From positions 3,965,043-4,029,042 of the forward strand of contig NC_086362.1 of NCBI RefSeq assembly GCF_036324505.1: a stretch of 64,000 nucleotides of DNA, given 5' to 3'. The notes beneath the pieces are model-generated. The model worked only from the letters and a program-made list of their open reading frames with translations. It did not search any database and was not told the origin of the DNA. This DNA comes from Eleginops maclovinus (lineage: Eukaryota > Chordata > Actinopteri > Perciformes > Eleginopidae). Made by a program: the position numbers and the translations under genes. Shown here piece after piece: positions 47,301-58,500 of the stretch; within the stretch, counting starts at the first letter, position 1, and each line of letters starts with the position of its first letter.

Positions 47301-48269
47301 TGTAGGAAAGCAAGGTTCAGCTAAGACGTGAATAAAGGCACTTGATTACCTGCTGTGATTAATACAAACACCCATATTGAGGCCTTATTGGAGCTAAAGT
47401 TGGCTCAAATCAGATTAAAATGAATGAATTGATATTTTTTTAAACATTATTGGTGGAAAATATTACATTTCTTTAAAGATTGAAAAACAAGTTGTTGTAC
47501 ACAGGTTATTATTTTCAATTCTCTAATATGTTTATGTGTTAATTGGTCAATTCTTAATGGTCACATTTTGACCTAGAAGGCCATTCAGAGAGCACCAACC
47601 ACCTGTAAGGCTGTTTCCATAAGTCGAAGACAATATCATTTGAATTTGATTCCAATGGGATTTTCTTTTCACAGTTTCATGCTCATAAACTAAATATTGT
47701 TTTAATATAAAGGTAAGTTCTTCTCACCTGTGTGGCGTCTGCTCCCTGTTCCAGTGACTCTGAGGAAGGTGCTTTGCTGACTGTAGAAGGGGCCTGAATA
47801 CAGAGCAGAGTTTAAATCATTTACTTTGACATGGATTACTCATGAAAGGTAAGCGCCAGCGTGTTTTACCTGGGAGGCAAACTTGAACGGGTTGACCTTG
47901 TGCATAACTCCCATCACTCCTGTCCTCTGATGTTTACAGAAAAACACATTTATTATGACAGATAAACCGCAAAACAGGAGAGTGAAAATGATTCAAAAGG
48001 GATGTGTGACTCACCTTGGTGTTTTGGTAAAGCTCACTTGCGACGTCACTGTTGGCACTCGTCCCGTCATCCCCTGTGTTCAGGCTGTGCTCAACTGGGT
48101 TATCTAGATCCTGGTGACAAAGAAAGGCCTTAATTCAGGAAACACACACACACACCACACCACACACACACACACCACACAACACACACACACACACCTC
48201 CTGGTTGGGTCTAGGTGGAACCACTGGAGTTGGAGCTGCTGCGCCTTTATCTCTCCTGAACATATTCAT
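37794..48269 (-). CDS. Apolipoprotein L-like protein A with six NPF-repeat exons
   Basis: Model of 23 coding exons, about 733 residues: 48269-48198, 48110-48015, 47926-47870, 47793-47728, 47238-47185, 47108-47043, 46429-46370, 46278-46219, 45796-45743, 45552-45481, 45399-45337, 45224-45150, 43991-43932, 43803-43753, 43385-43314, 42332-42255, 41688-41635, 41468-41436, 39329-39252, 39151-39112, 39027-38982, 38795-38381, 38273-37794. All are GT..AG; the first 19 are in phase 0. Six exons (from 47926, 47238, 46429, 45796, 45399 and 43991) encode KVNPFK repeats, ligands for EH-domain endocytic proteins. They alternate with acidic Ser-rich exons. The last four exons (after WWNIVE) form the ApoL region: Gly/Ala-rich hydrophobic helices (VASVAGSITTITGLILAPF, AVGIGVATAGGVASASANI), charged helices, and an acidic C-terminus. 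No signal peptide, so the protein is probably intracellular. Membrane or lipid binding is a family inference. Exon usage may vary. Confidence 0.85.
38283..38315. repeat. (AC)n microsatellite
   Basis: Perfect dinucleotide run directly at the acceptor side of the last exon of ApoL gene A. Similar runs lie at 41118-41143, 48138-48197 and 60839-60856. Confidence 0.9.
39890..40440 (+). pseudogene. LINE reverse transcriptase C-terminal fragment in ApoL A intron
   Basis: Plus-strand pieces read LTWNNNTTALAKKAQQRLCF then IRKLSRG, followed in another frame by LQDIYSTRLTRKALGI and LPSGRRFRSLCSS, the L2-type RT C-terminal end. Frames are broken and a CT-rich run (40180-40320) follows. Confidence 0.75.
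42442..42878. mobile_element. Miniature hAT element in ApoL A intron
   Basis: 437 bp, tips CAGAGGTGG and (inverted) CAGAGGTGTG, flanked by TTATTTAG (42434-42441) and TTACTTAG (42879-42886). The interior has AAGTACAGTACTTGAGTAAA, a common fish repeat core. Confidence 0.8.
42945..43015. repeat. Retroposon 3' tail fragment
   Basis: GCTTGAATTTCCCCACGGGG then ATTAATAAGAGG resembles fish LINE 3' ends. Confidence 0.45.
43932..47926 (-). repeat. Duplicated NPF exon pairs in ApoL gene A
   Basis: Alternating exons: one type encodes NPGG(L/M)xGVMHKVNPFKS-like peptides (47926, 47238, 46429, 45796, 45399, 43991), the other an acidic SKAPSSESLEQG-like peptide (47793, 47108, 46278). The pairs at 47793/47238 and 47108/46429 are nearly identical, so the unit has been copied recently as exon plus intron. 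Confidence 0.85.
44089..44551. mobile_element. Miniature hAT element with perfect 8-bp duplication
   Basis: 463 bp, tips CAGGGGTGTCCA and (inverted) CAGGGGTGTCCAAACT, flanked on both sides by GTATAGAG (44081-44088 and 44552-44559). It lies in an intron of ApoL gene A. No coding capacity. Confidence 0.92.
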
Positions 48270-49188
48270 GCTGGAACACATCAGGTTTTAGACATTAGGA
48301 CTTAATGAGACAAATTAATCAAGTACAACATCTAAGTACTTCTTCCACCTCTGAACACGATGAGATAAAAGGGCATGCACATAATATAAAATACAAATTG
48401 AAAGTCATTCCATTCAGGGAAGAAAAGTAGCAGCAGCAGTGAGTATACAATACATTACGTGTAACCTGTAGAAGCTGGATTACAGAGGTTCAGATATATA
48501 TGATTACAACTAACGAGGCAGCCAGTAATACTAATATTTTAACTACATCTGAAAAACCACATAAGCCATTGTTTATTTTGAATAGAACTTTTGTGTAAAC
48601 ACAAAAGTTCTATTGTGCTCAGAGAACAAAAACCGCATGACCAGAACACGTGATTCAAAGCCACCAAGGTGGGTGTAGTTTCTGTGCTCGTGTTTTTGGA
48701 TTAAACCACAAGCCAAACTCCATTCAAATATTTGACAATTTAAAACAAGGCTTTGCTTATCACTTAATTTGCTTTATTTGTGAAGTAGGATATGAATGAT
48801 TGTGAAGAAGTAGGTTTGACTGACAACATCGGTTTAGTCATATTTGTCATTCACGACTTTATTCAGTAGCATTTGTACTTTATGCAGGTGATACCGATAC
48901 GTGTTTAAGCCGGAATGAAATCTTAAGCGGTTTTGAAAACTTTAAACGTATTAAAAGTATGTTTTGGTTCAAAATAAATGCGCCGAATTGAAACACCTCT
49001 TAAATTGAGTGCTAATAGGTATTAAAATAACTGTAATACAACTTGTAAGATGGTAAAATAAGTTTCAAACCTTTAAATTGACCAAAGTTGGAATGCAGTT
49101 TGGTTTGTGGTTCCAAAACAGTATCATACAGGAATGTTTGACAACACAAAACGCCAGCAACAACACAATGAAAAGTAAATGTGCCTAC

Positions 49189-49300
49189 CTCAGGGTTGCG
49201 ACTGACAGAAAAAAAAGTGACAATAATAACGCTGCGTTTCACAACAACAGAGAGGTAAAGGAGTTTTAAAAGTTGGAGGTAACGCAGTCCTTCACTTCCC
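49189..49300 (-). promoter_or_regulatory. Possible 5' UTR exon of ApoL gene A
   Basis: A splice donor (CCTGAG/GTAGGC) at 49189/49188 lies upstream of the first coding exon, which itself starts just after an acceptor (CCAG, 48271-48274). The 5' limit is a guess. Confidence 0.3.
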
Positions 49301-49309
49301 CTTCATGGA

Positions 49310-50856
49310 GGAGAGCGGTCTAACCGGTTTGTCAAAAACTGAATCATACCTCAGATTACAGAACCCAATATTCCAGATCTAATTTCAACATTTCTTTTGC
49401 ACTTTAAAAAGGTGAACAACAGGCGGATACAATGCGACAATAGGGGATAATCCACACCCTGAAAGTTGTGGGTAGTTATAGAGAAAAGATGTCCTGATTC
49501 AGATCAGCTGTTCTACCTGGAGGGGGCGTGGCCTCGCTCCCGTTGAAGCGTGAAGAAAACACCTCGGGGTACGAAAAGGGAAATTCAGTCTGAAAATCTA
49601 TTCAACAAATACAAATGTATGGTTTTCAAAGTAAAATAATACAGATATAACTTGAATGGTATGTACATTTCAATAGTATGTATTTAGTCATGATTAAAAC
49701 TGAACTTAATCAATAACAGTCCCTTTTTTTAATATCATTTCACCACAGTTGCACAAAAAGAGCCTTGAATCCTTTATGTATTTAAATATGTAAATAGGGT
49801 GTTTGCTCTTAAAATATTAACACCGTTTAAATGAGTTTAAAGCAAATTAGTAAATCTTTATTCAAACAGGACGTGTCAAATCCTAATATATTACATTAAA
49901 ACATTTTGCAGATACATTCAGATTATTGCAGGGAGATGCACAGACAGGGAACAAAGAAATGCATGATCAGTAAAAATGATTTGAGAATAAAAAAAGTTAT
50001 AGTCACAACACATTAACATGTCAAAAGTTTGCGTTAAGTCCGACAATTTAAGAGAGAATTATAAAGGTTTAAGCTATTAAGGTAGGAAAAGGGTCACAGT
50101 ATTTACATGGATACCACATGGTTAATATCTCAAAATGTGGAGAAATAGAAAACCTGATGTGTAGTAAATTAGCATTTTGAAGCATTGTCTTGCAGTAACA
50201 TGTTAAAATAAACTACCCAATATAAAACATTACTTTTATTGTGAATATGTAAACAATATGTCCTCTTCAAAAACATACTGTAGGTAAACTCTACTACTCT
50301 AACCTTAATTCAACCATCATGTATTATTTAAACAACAGTTTAAAACTTAAGGGTCATTTTTTTGTCACAACAGGTATCATTATACCGATATCTGAAACAG
50401 GGATTGGGAAAGCTGATAGGAAATGCTGAAAATATAATACAATTGAACACCGTGATGTTTTCTTTGTGAACAAATATAAAATATGGTTGAAACTGTTTCA
50501 GAAAAGTGTGATAAAGCTCCTTCAGTAAAACAGTGGGTGGAAAATATTAAGTAAAACATTTCAACATTCAAACTAAACCACCTGTGACCACAAACATGCA
50601 CTCGGTGCTCAAAAAAGTGTTGGTTTCCGTGGTATTTTTACCTTTTCATGCGAGTACAGTAAACATCTTACAATATGACACAAATAAAACAAGAGTCCAA
50701 ATGGATATTTAAAAAACAAACAGGCTTACACACGCTTTAAATGTCTGAAACTGCAGGTACTGTGCCGATGGACTCCTTGACACCAACACTTCCCTCATTT
50801 AGCCAGTAGAGGGGGCTGTGGTGCTTTTAGAAATACCTATATTCAAAGTGTCCTCC
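49310..50856. other. Spacer between the two ApoL genes
   Basis: AT-rich, with no exon recognised. It must contain the promoter of gene A and the 3' UTR of gene B. Confidence 0.5.
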
Positions 50857-52509
50857 TCAAATGTTCCCGGTGACATCCTGCAGCTCCTCTCTGATGGCGT
50901 TGAGCTCCACTATCCCGATGTTGAGCACATGGGCCACCTCCTTTATCTGAGCCACCACGTCCTTCTTGCAGCCCTTCTTCAGCTCTCGTGAGTCCTTGAC
51001 GAAGTACTTGTCCATGCCGGTGAAGAGTCCTCGGACAGAAGCGATCGTGGAGTCCGTTATCTCCGTCCCGCGCATCACGGGCGTGTCCACCAGGCTGATC
51101 ATCTGCACGGCCCGGCGGATCTCCCAGTCCTTGGAGTAGTGTTGGGTGCCAGACCGGAGGAAAGGGTGGCCGCGGAGCTTTATCAGGCCCTTATTGATAA
51201 AGTGGAGGATCTTCCCGATGGTCCGCAGGTGAGCCTCATAGTCACTTAGAACTATCTCCACCTAGGGAAGAGGAGGGGAAGTCCATAGTCTTAATCATTT
51301 CAAGTAGGAGTTGTTTTCCTATACTGGCACCAATTGGCTTCCATACTTATGTGATATTTACTTCCCTTTTAGATGATGGCTTACCTTCTTGCGGTCGTGC
51401 ATGTTATTCACGTTATCCGAGATGGCCGCAGAGGCTGAAGCGATCCCTCCGGCCGTCGCCACACCGACACCAACGGCGGTTATTAGCAAAGAGGCTCCGA
51501 ATGTGAAAGGTGCCAGAGCCAAACCGGCGATGGCCGTCACTCCACCCACGGCCGTGGTGGTGCCTCCGGTGATGCCGGCGATCTTGGCCTTGTGGTGGAA
51601 ATTGTTGATGTCGTCGGCGATGGAGTGGAGCGTGATGATGGACTGCCAGAGGACCTCGGCTCGCTCGGTGAAGATTTTGTTGAAGACCCGCAGGCCGCGG
51701 TGAACCTTGTCCGCCAAAACGGTGAAGGACCTGGGGTTTATAAGGAAGCAAAGTTATGTTGCGTTCGTTCAGTCAGGCTTTCTTTTGTTACAAATCCAAA
51801 ATATATTTAGTTTAGCATCATATATGGCAAAGAAAACCTCACATATTGGAAGCTCAAACCTTCATACGTTTGTTTTTCTGCTTGAAAAGTCACTGAAACA
51901 AAGACTTTTCCTGCTGCAGTCAGTTGTAGCTTGTTTATAATTTGACTGTACTTCCATTAAACTGACGTACCTGGACTCGTCCTCTTTCAAGATTTTGTCC
52001 TCGTCGTCGGAGGGCACCTCATCCCATTCTGAAAGGAAGCAACAGGTGTCACCCAAGTGCTTTTAATCAGGTTATTCAATCTTTTACATAAAATAAATGT
52101 CATTGTGACTCACGCTCCACAGTGTGCCACCACTCCATCAAACTGTCCGTGTCCTGTGACAAACAAAAGCAAAGTGTTACATCACCTCAAAATGAGAATT
52201 CACACGCTCACGGTTTTTGTACAAGTTGATTAATTTCCTTCTAAATCCTTTATGTTTTAAAGTTTCCTACGATTTTTAAAACTGATTTTCTCTTTATTTT
52301 TTTATTGGCTTAATTTTAAATGATCTTTCAACGTATTTTTATAATTATATTTATTATTAGATTTTTGTATTTATTTTAATAGTTGTATTATCTATTTATT
52401 TTATTTTTTGTATTATTATAAATATTTTTTTATTCTACTTATTCAATTTATTATTATTTTTAATATTATTTGGTATTATTGTCATTATTTTATGTATTAA
52501 TATTTATTT

Positions 52510-52540
<31 letters not shown>

Positions 52541-55500
52541 ATGTATTAAATATCATTATTTGGCCAATAAAGGCTGTCCCTTTATTGAAGAGACAGATTT
52601 AAAAAGGAGACACAGTGGGGATGACACACAGTAAATGGTCCCAGGCCGGATTTGAACCCGGGTCTGCACGGGGAACAAGCTCCACCAAGTGAACTATACA
52701 GGTGGCTCATTCACACATTGAAATGCTTAGTGGTGAAGTGAAAGATTTCCATTTAATCAAATTAAACAGAAACTGACCCCGTCCTCGTAGTCCTCTTCCA
52801 TTTCTTCCAAAGCCTGCTCGTCCCTCTGAGAAGCCAGCCACTCCGCCTGCATGAGAGGGTCAATAGGTCTTTAATTTATGAAAATAGATTAGTAATACAG
52901 CTGGCTTCATGCAACACTCTTTTCTACACTGGGTGGGGGGGGGGGGTGTCTGTGAGTGTGTAATGTTGCTGTACCGGCTCCGTCACATGCCAGAGGAATG
53001 TGTCCCATCAGGAATACAGAAGAGCAGATGACTAACAGTGAGAAACATTTCGTTCTCAAGTGCAGCTCGGACAAATAACGCCAGACAATCGTGATGCAGC
53101 AAATAACAAGTGTGCGATATAATAAATACCACTAAATGCTCTCATTTATCTACAAAAAAACAGCGCTGAACTGGGAAATTTAATACATAACTAAGAGAAA
53201 TTAATATTCTAGAAAGGCTTATCAAATTAATGAATGTCCATAAAGCTAGTATGATTCATAACTGACTTGCATTTTGTTTCGTTTTTCAATAAAATGACTC
53301 GGACTTCCAAAATAACGTGAAACTTTTTGGGAGATACTCAAAACGTACTCATTATTTTCAGTAAATGTCCTTCTATTGACATGAAGCTTATTATAAATAC
53401 TAAAAAAAGTCCTGTTTTGTTATTTTTTTAGGTGGATCAGCTTAATCAGTGTGTTGCTACATCTCCATTTACAGTTGCATGAAGGTAAAAGTGAAGGGAG
53501 CCATAAAACAACTACACACTTTATCAGGACATCATGACAACTGGTTTGAACAAGAGAGGAGGAAGTTTATGCAAGTATGAACACATACCATTTTGACATT
53601 TATCACTTGCCACTTAAAGCGACACATGTATTACTTCCACGTTAGGGAATGCATACGTACCCTGGCAGCCTCCGACCTGAAGTCAGCTGACGTAGCTCCA
53701 GGTGGATCTTCATAATCTGGATGCCCGGCTTTACTCTGAGGAAGAGGAACTACATAGTGAGCATGTCTTACTTCGTTATTTCCTGATGGGATTAAAAAGA
53801 GCACGCTGATTCACCTTCGCCTTTGATTTTTTGAAGCCTCTGAGTTTGGATTTCTTGTTCTGTTGAAAAGATAAACATGATAAGAGGATCATATTCTAAA
53901 TAACTGCAGGGTAAAGTGAGAGTGAGAGTGACAGTTATACCGGTTTGCAGGTTTCCACTTCATCTTCCTCGCTGTAATACATCTCCCCGGGACTCATGAA
54001 ATCTTTTCCTGTGTGTGTAAAGTCGTCCTCAGCGAAGGGATCCTGCAAAATGGTAGAAGTGCAGTCAAAACAAAGGAAAATGTTATTAATATTTACCCAA
54101 ATGTAAATCAGACATACGCTGGATGCTTGCTGAGGGTGGCTGAATCCCGTCGCTTCACTCTGTGCGTTGGCTGATTTGCGCGGGACGGGAAGAGGGCCTT
54201 TTTTTTTGGAGGTTTTCTGAAATAAGAAACAAAATATTTTGTGTTAAGAAAAGCTGAAAGGGATCAAGTCTGTAAAAAGGATTAGGGTGACTTGGTAGCT
54301 GTGTACATGGGATCATTTGGAGCTTAAAAACATACCGGTTTGCAGTCCTCCATCCACTCGTCGTCGTCCAACTCCTCCGCTGAGAAGCTGCCCTTCTTCT
54401 GATAGTTGTTGTCATCCAGCATGTTCTCCTATTTAAATAAACTGAGTTAAAATGACCTCCTTCATCTCTTACTGCTTTTACACCAAACGTTTTTACGTTT
54501 ACCTTCGAGCTCCGACGACCCATTAGTAGCATTTTCATCTTAGTTGGTTTCTTCTATTGATGACAGAAAATAAAAAGACCACTTCAGTGAAACGTGTGAC
54601 AATATGGTAAACAAAAAAAGGCATGTTTTAACAGAAGTGAGGAGGTTACAGGTTTGCAGTCTTCCATTCCATACAGGTCTTCATCTCCATTTAGTCCTGC
54701 AGACACAGGGCGTGCTTTCTGGGAGTACTCATCGTCCGTGAAAGCAGCCTAAGCAACAGATTCATAAAAGGGTTACTCTTTAAGCAGTACACAGTGAAAA
54801 CCGTGCGGTAAGTCGGCAAATAATGACAGTAAAATATGAATCAACACATCATGCAATGGGAAGAATCACAAAATAGTACCTTGCTCGTTGACCGAAGAGT
54901 GTTGCGTCTCTCCTGTACATCCTCAAAAGCATCATCCTAAAGAGGAAATCAGTATTATATTTCATTAATATGCCATTATTGAACACTACTTGATAATACT
55001 AGCTGTAATTTAGCGCTTCAATAGCATTTATTTGTCAGTTTACTTTCAGTTTAATCTTCTATTCTTATTGTAAACTTGTTTATTTTCTACTCTTTTTTAT
55101 TTCTAATTATGTGCATCTGTTTTAACTGCTGCAGCAACGAAAACTGTCCCAATTTAGGATCAATAAAGCTTATCTTATCTTTCATTTACAAAGCTTTTTC
55201 AGCAGCGTTACGGAAGTGGACTTTCTCAAACATCCTTATCTTTTATAAATAGCTGTCACAAGCATGCCTTTACTTAGAAAGCTATTCAAAATCTGCTACT
55301 CTTACAGAAAAAAGCAGAACACAACAAGCAGAAATGAACCACGACACCAGGGAATGAGTCAATTAAAGCTAATATGCTCCTGTGAAATATTGCCGTTTAC
55401 TTCACTGAGCTCTAGAGGAGCGTTACCTGGGATTTCTTACGAGGCGTGTCACCATGTGCTCCGAAACGTTCCTCTTGGGATTTCTCCTGGAAGAAAAATG

Positions 55501-58500
55501 TCCACACGTGTCACGCCGCTTGGACACGACATATTAAATATAATGCATGAGCAAATGTGTGTAGTAATACCTTTGAGTTGTTGCGAGGTGTGTATCCGTG
55601 AGCTCCCTTCTGTGAGCAGAAAAGTGAACAGGTTAAAGGGAGTTCATCAGTGCATGAGCAGATACCGAGCGTACATGATGCGACGGATACCTTTTCCACA
55701 GTGATTGCAAATCCTCTGTGAGGCACGAACTTAATTTTCATCTTCTGTTTTTTCTTCTGCAGAGAGAAAAGTATAGTTTGTCCAAATCAGTGCATGCCAG
55801 AGTATTCACAGCGCCTCAAATGTCTAGAGTTATGATGAGTATTCAGAAGCTTAGGTCCGTGGCTGTTAACCTCTTTGTGCCGGGCTCCCCACTCCTCCAC
55901 CACCTCATCGTCCTCCTCCTCTTCTTCCTCATCTTCCCCCTCCTCCTCTCCTCCTCCTCCCCAGTGACATCATCCAAAACTGTCCCCTGTTATGATTAAA
56001 CACAGCACCAAAAACTGTAACATGTTTACTGTTTCAGAATCAAAATTCAAGAGTAGACTAAAGGGATACGAATTAATGCAGTATGTGCTTTTACTGTGTA
56101 TAGAATCCTAATATTTACGGCCAATAAAACACAAAGAAGTTGAAGGTAATTGATGTGCACGCTGAAGATATCTGTAAAATGTTTAGAATTCAAATAAAAA
56201 TTGTACTCTATGCCATGGTTTTTTATTACTTCCTTTAATACTAAGGCTATTCAGTTTTTTTCCTTTTGGTTTTCTCCATTAATTTAGCATTTTATCCCTT
56301 TTTTCTAATTCCTATATTTATTTGATTTAATGTAAATGAAAACAATAGTGATCTTTTCAGCACTTCAAAATGTATAAATGAATTAAGCTTTAATTAAAGG
56401 TTCAAAGAAGAAGAGTTTTTCTTTCTTGCACATAGACTTAAAGATCATTCAGTTTCCGACCAGTTTAATTAAGAGTTGTCAGACTGAAGGAACTGTACCT
56501 CTGACCAGCGGCGTACGATCGAGTCTTTTTTACTGACCCTTTGCTTATTGCTCTCTTCTGCCTGTTGAGGAACCACAGAGAAAAAGACATCAGAACCGCT
56601 GTATGGTTCAAATAAGCCACATGTATGTAAGCTGTTCCCGCTACAGGATGGACTGCCCATGGCTTCAGAAAACATAAATAAACGTCCTCTCTGATAACTC
56701 ACCTTCAGGTCTTGAGGTGAATATCCGTTCATATGCTTTTCCTCCAGCACGGAGGAAGTAGTGGATGCTCTTCGAAGCAGCTTATTGACTTTGGTCTTCA
56801 AATTCTTCTTCTGATGACAACAGAAGGCATTGTTAAACCAACACTGGTTGATTAACACGTCTCAAACACACAGAAATACTGTACAGAAACAAGAAAGGTT
56901 TACTTTGTAGTCCATCTGCTCCCAATATTCATTCTCTTCCGTGGATTGGGACATCGTTTCTGAAAGATACTCCTGAAAAACAGAATTTAAACTGAGCAAT
57001 TCTAAAGACAATAACCATAAACATTGTTAAACCCAGGATGACAGATGCGACCAACATATTATTTCTCAATTTGTGTTACCTTGGGTGATTTTCCGAGGGT
57101 GGGCAGTGTGCTGCTCCTCCGCTCATCAGAAATCTTCTCCTACAAACAGAAAATGATTAAGATTACAAAGACTGACTTGTAAACACTGAAACTTATTTTG
57201 TGTGATTCATTTACCTTCGAACTTCTTCTGGAAAGTAGAGACACCCTGAACTTTTTGTCCCTTTTCTGTTAAAAAAAACATGTGTAAACACAAATATACA
57301 CAAGGCAGAAGTGTGTGTCGAGTCAGACTGGTGTGAAGTTACCTTGAAGTTACTCCCAAAGCCATCCAGGTCCTCAACACTTCCTCCTTCAGTGTCCAAC
57401 TTTATTTAAGAGAAGTATAAGATTCTTTAGTGTCTAAGTTCTGCTCACAAACAAACAACGCTAAGTACAAAAACGTGCTCCTTACTCTCATTGATTCTCG
57501 TCGTAGTCTGAATGTTCCAGTCTTTAAGACAGAAAAGCAAAAAAGAGAAATTCAGTCGCTGAAAAAAAATGTTTGGGTAAAACATGATGAGATGTTTTCT
57601 TACTGGTTTGAAGTCAGGGTCAAGCTGAGGGCTGTCTTCAGGCCAGTCCTCAATACACCTTTCCTGGGACCAAATATTTAGACAGTTTTACTTCAGCTAC
57701 AAAGAAATCAGGACAGCCAACCAACCCAACATGAAATACTGCCTCAATGGGAGCAGCGTTCCTCATGATTGCCATTCATGTGTCTACAAGTCAACACTTC
57801 CTAATGCATGACAGATGCAATATTGAAAATCACTTAAAGCTCACCTGTCCCGTCAGCAGGACGTCCTCAAAGACAGCAAAGTTTTCCTTTCCAAATTCTT
57901 GAGTTTCCTAAGAAAACAATATAATACAATTGTTGTTTAATCGTCAAACCACCCACGCATGACCTTTGACATGGTTCCTCATTACAGATATCATTGATAC
58001 TCTTCAAAAAAAGGCATGCATACCAGAGATGTTGGTTTTGAAAACGGTCCGAAGGCAGGTTTGGGAGAGGTTTTCGGTGCAATTGGTTCAAGTTCAACCT
58101 AAACAAAAGGTGATTAACAGCTCAGTAGTAGCAGTATCAGTGAAATAATAACATGCAAAACGGTGTTCTTTACATACAGGGTTCGTCGGTGGTGGCGGCC
58201 TTTCTGGTTTTTCTGGCTTATCTGTCGTTTCAGTCTAGTCCCAAAGAGGCAAATAGGGTGATTAGCAGCACAGACTTAGAAGCAGCAGACAGTTTAGCCA
58301 GCAGAGAAATACAAACATTATTCTGAACTGTGATTTTTGCGTACAGGGTTTGTCGGCTGAGGCGGCCGTTTTGGTTTTAGTGGGTTCTCTGTCAGGGGTG
58401 TCTGGACTGTCCTTGGTGGTCTAGTTCGAGGAAGTGGTTTTGGTGGTCGTTTGAAGTTGGAGACCTGCACGTTTGATAATAAAAGAAAGTATCAAAAGCA

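Larger units (their letters stand above)
52778..58464 (-). other. Alternating acidic and basic micro-exons of ApoL gene B
   Basis: Exons 9-33. Proline-rich ones come first (KRPPKPLPRTRPPR, PEKPERPPPPTNP). Acidic modules (for example 54748, 54428 and 54042, each ending CKP) then alternate with short basic modules (57265 KRDKKFRVSLLSRRSSK, 54553 KKPTKMKMLLMGRRSSK, 53859 NKKSKLRGFKKSKAK). Nearly every exon is a multiple of three, so each could be skipped without a frameshift. Confidence 0.75.

Noticed and set aside
52600..52708. tRNA gene
   Set aside because: Only the B box is good, the A box is degenerate, and a SINE tail follows.
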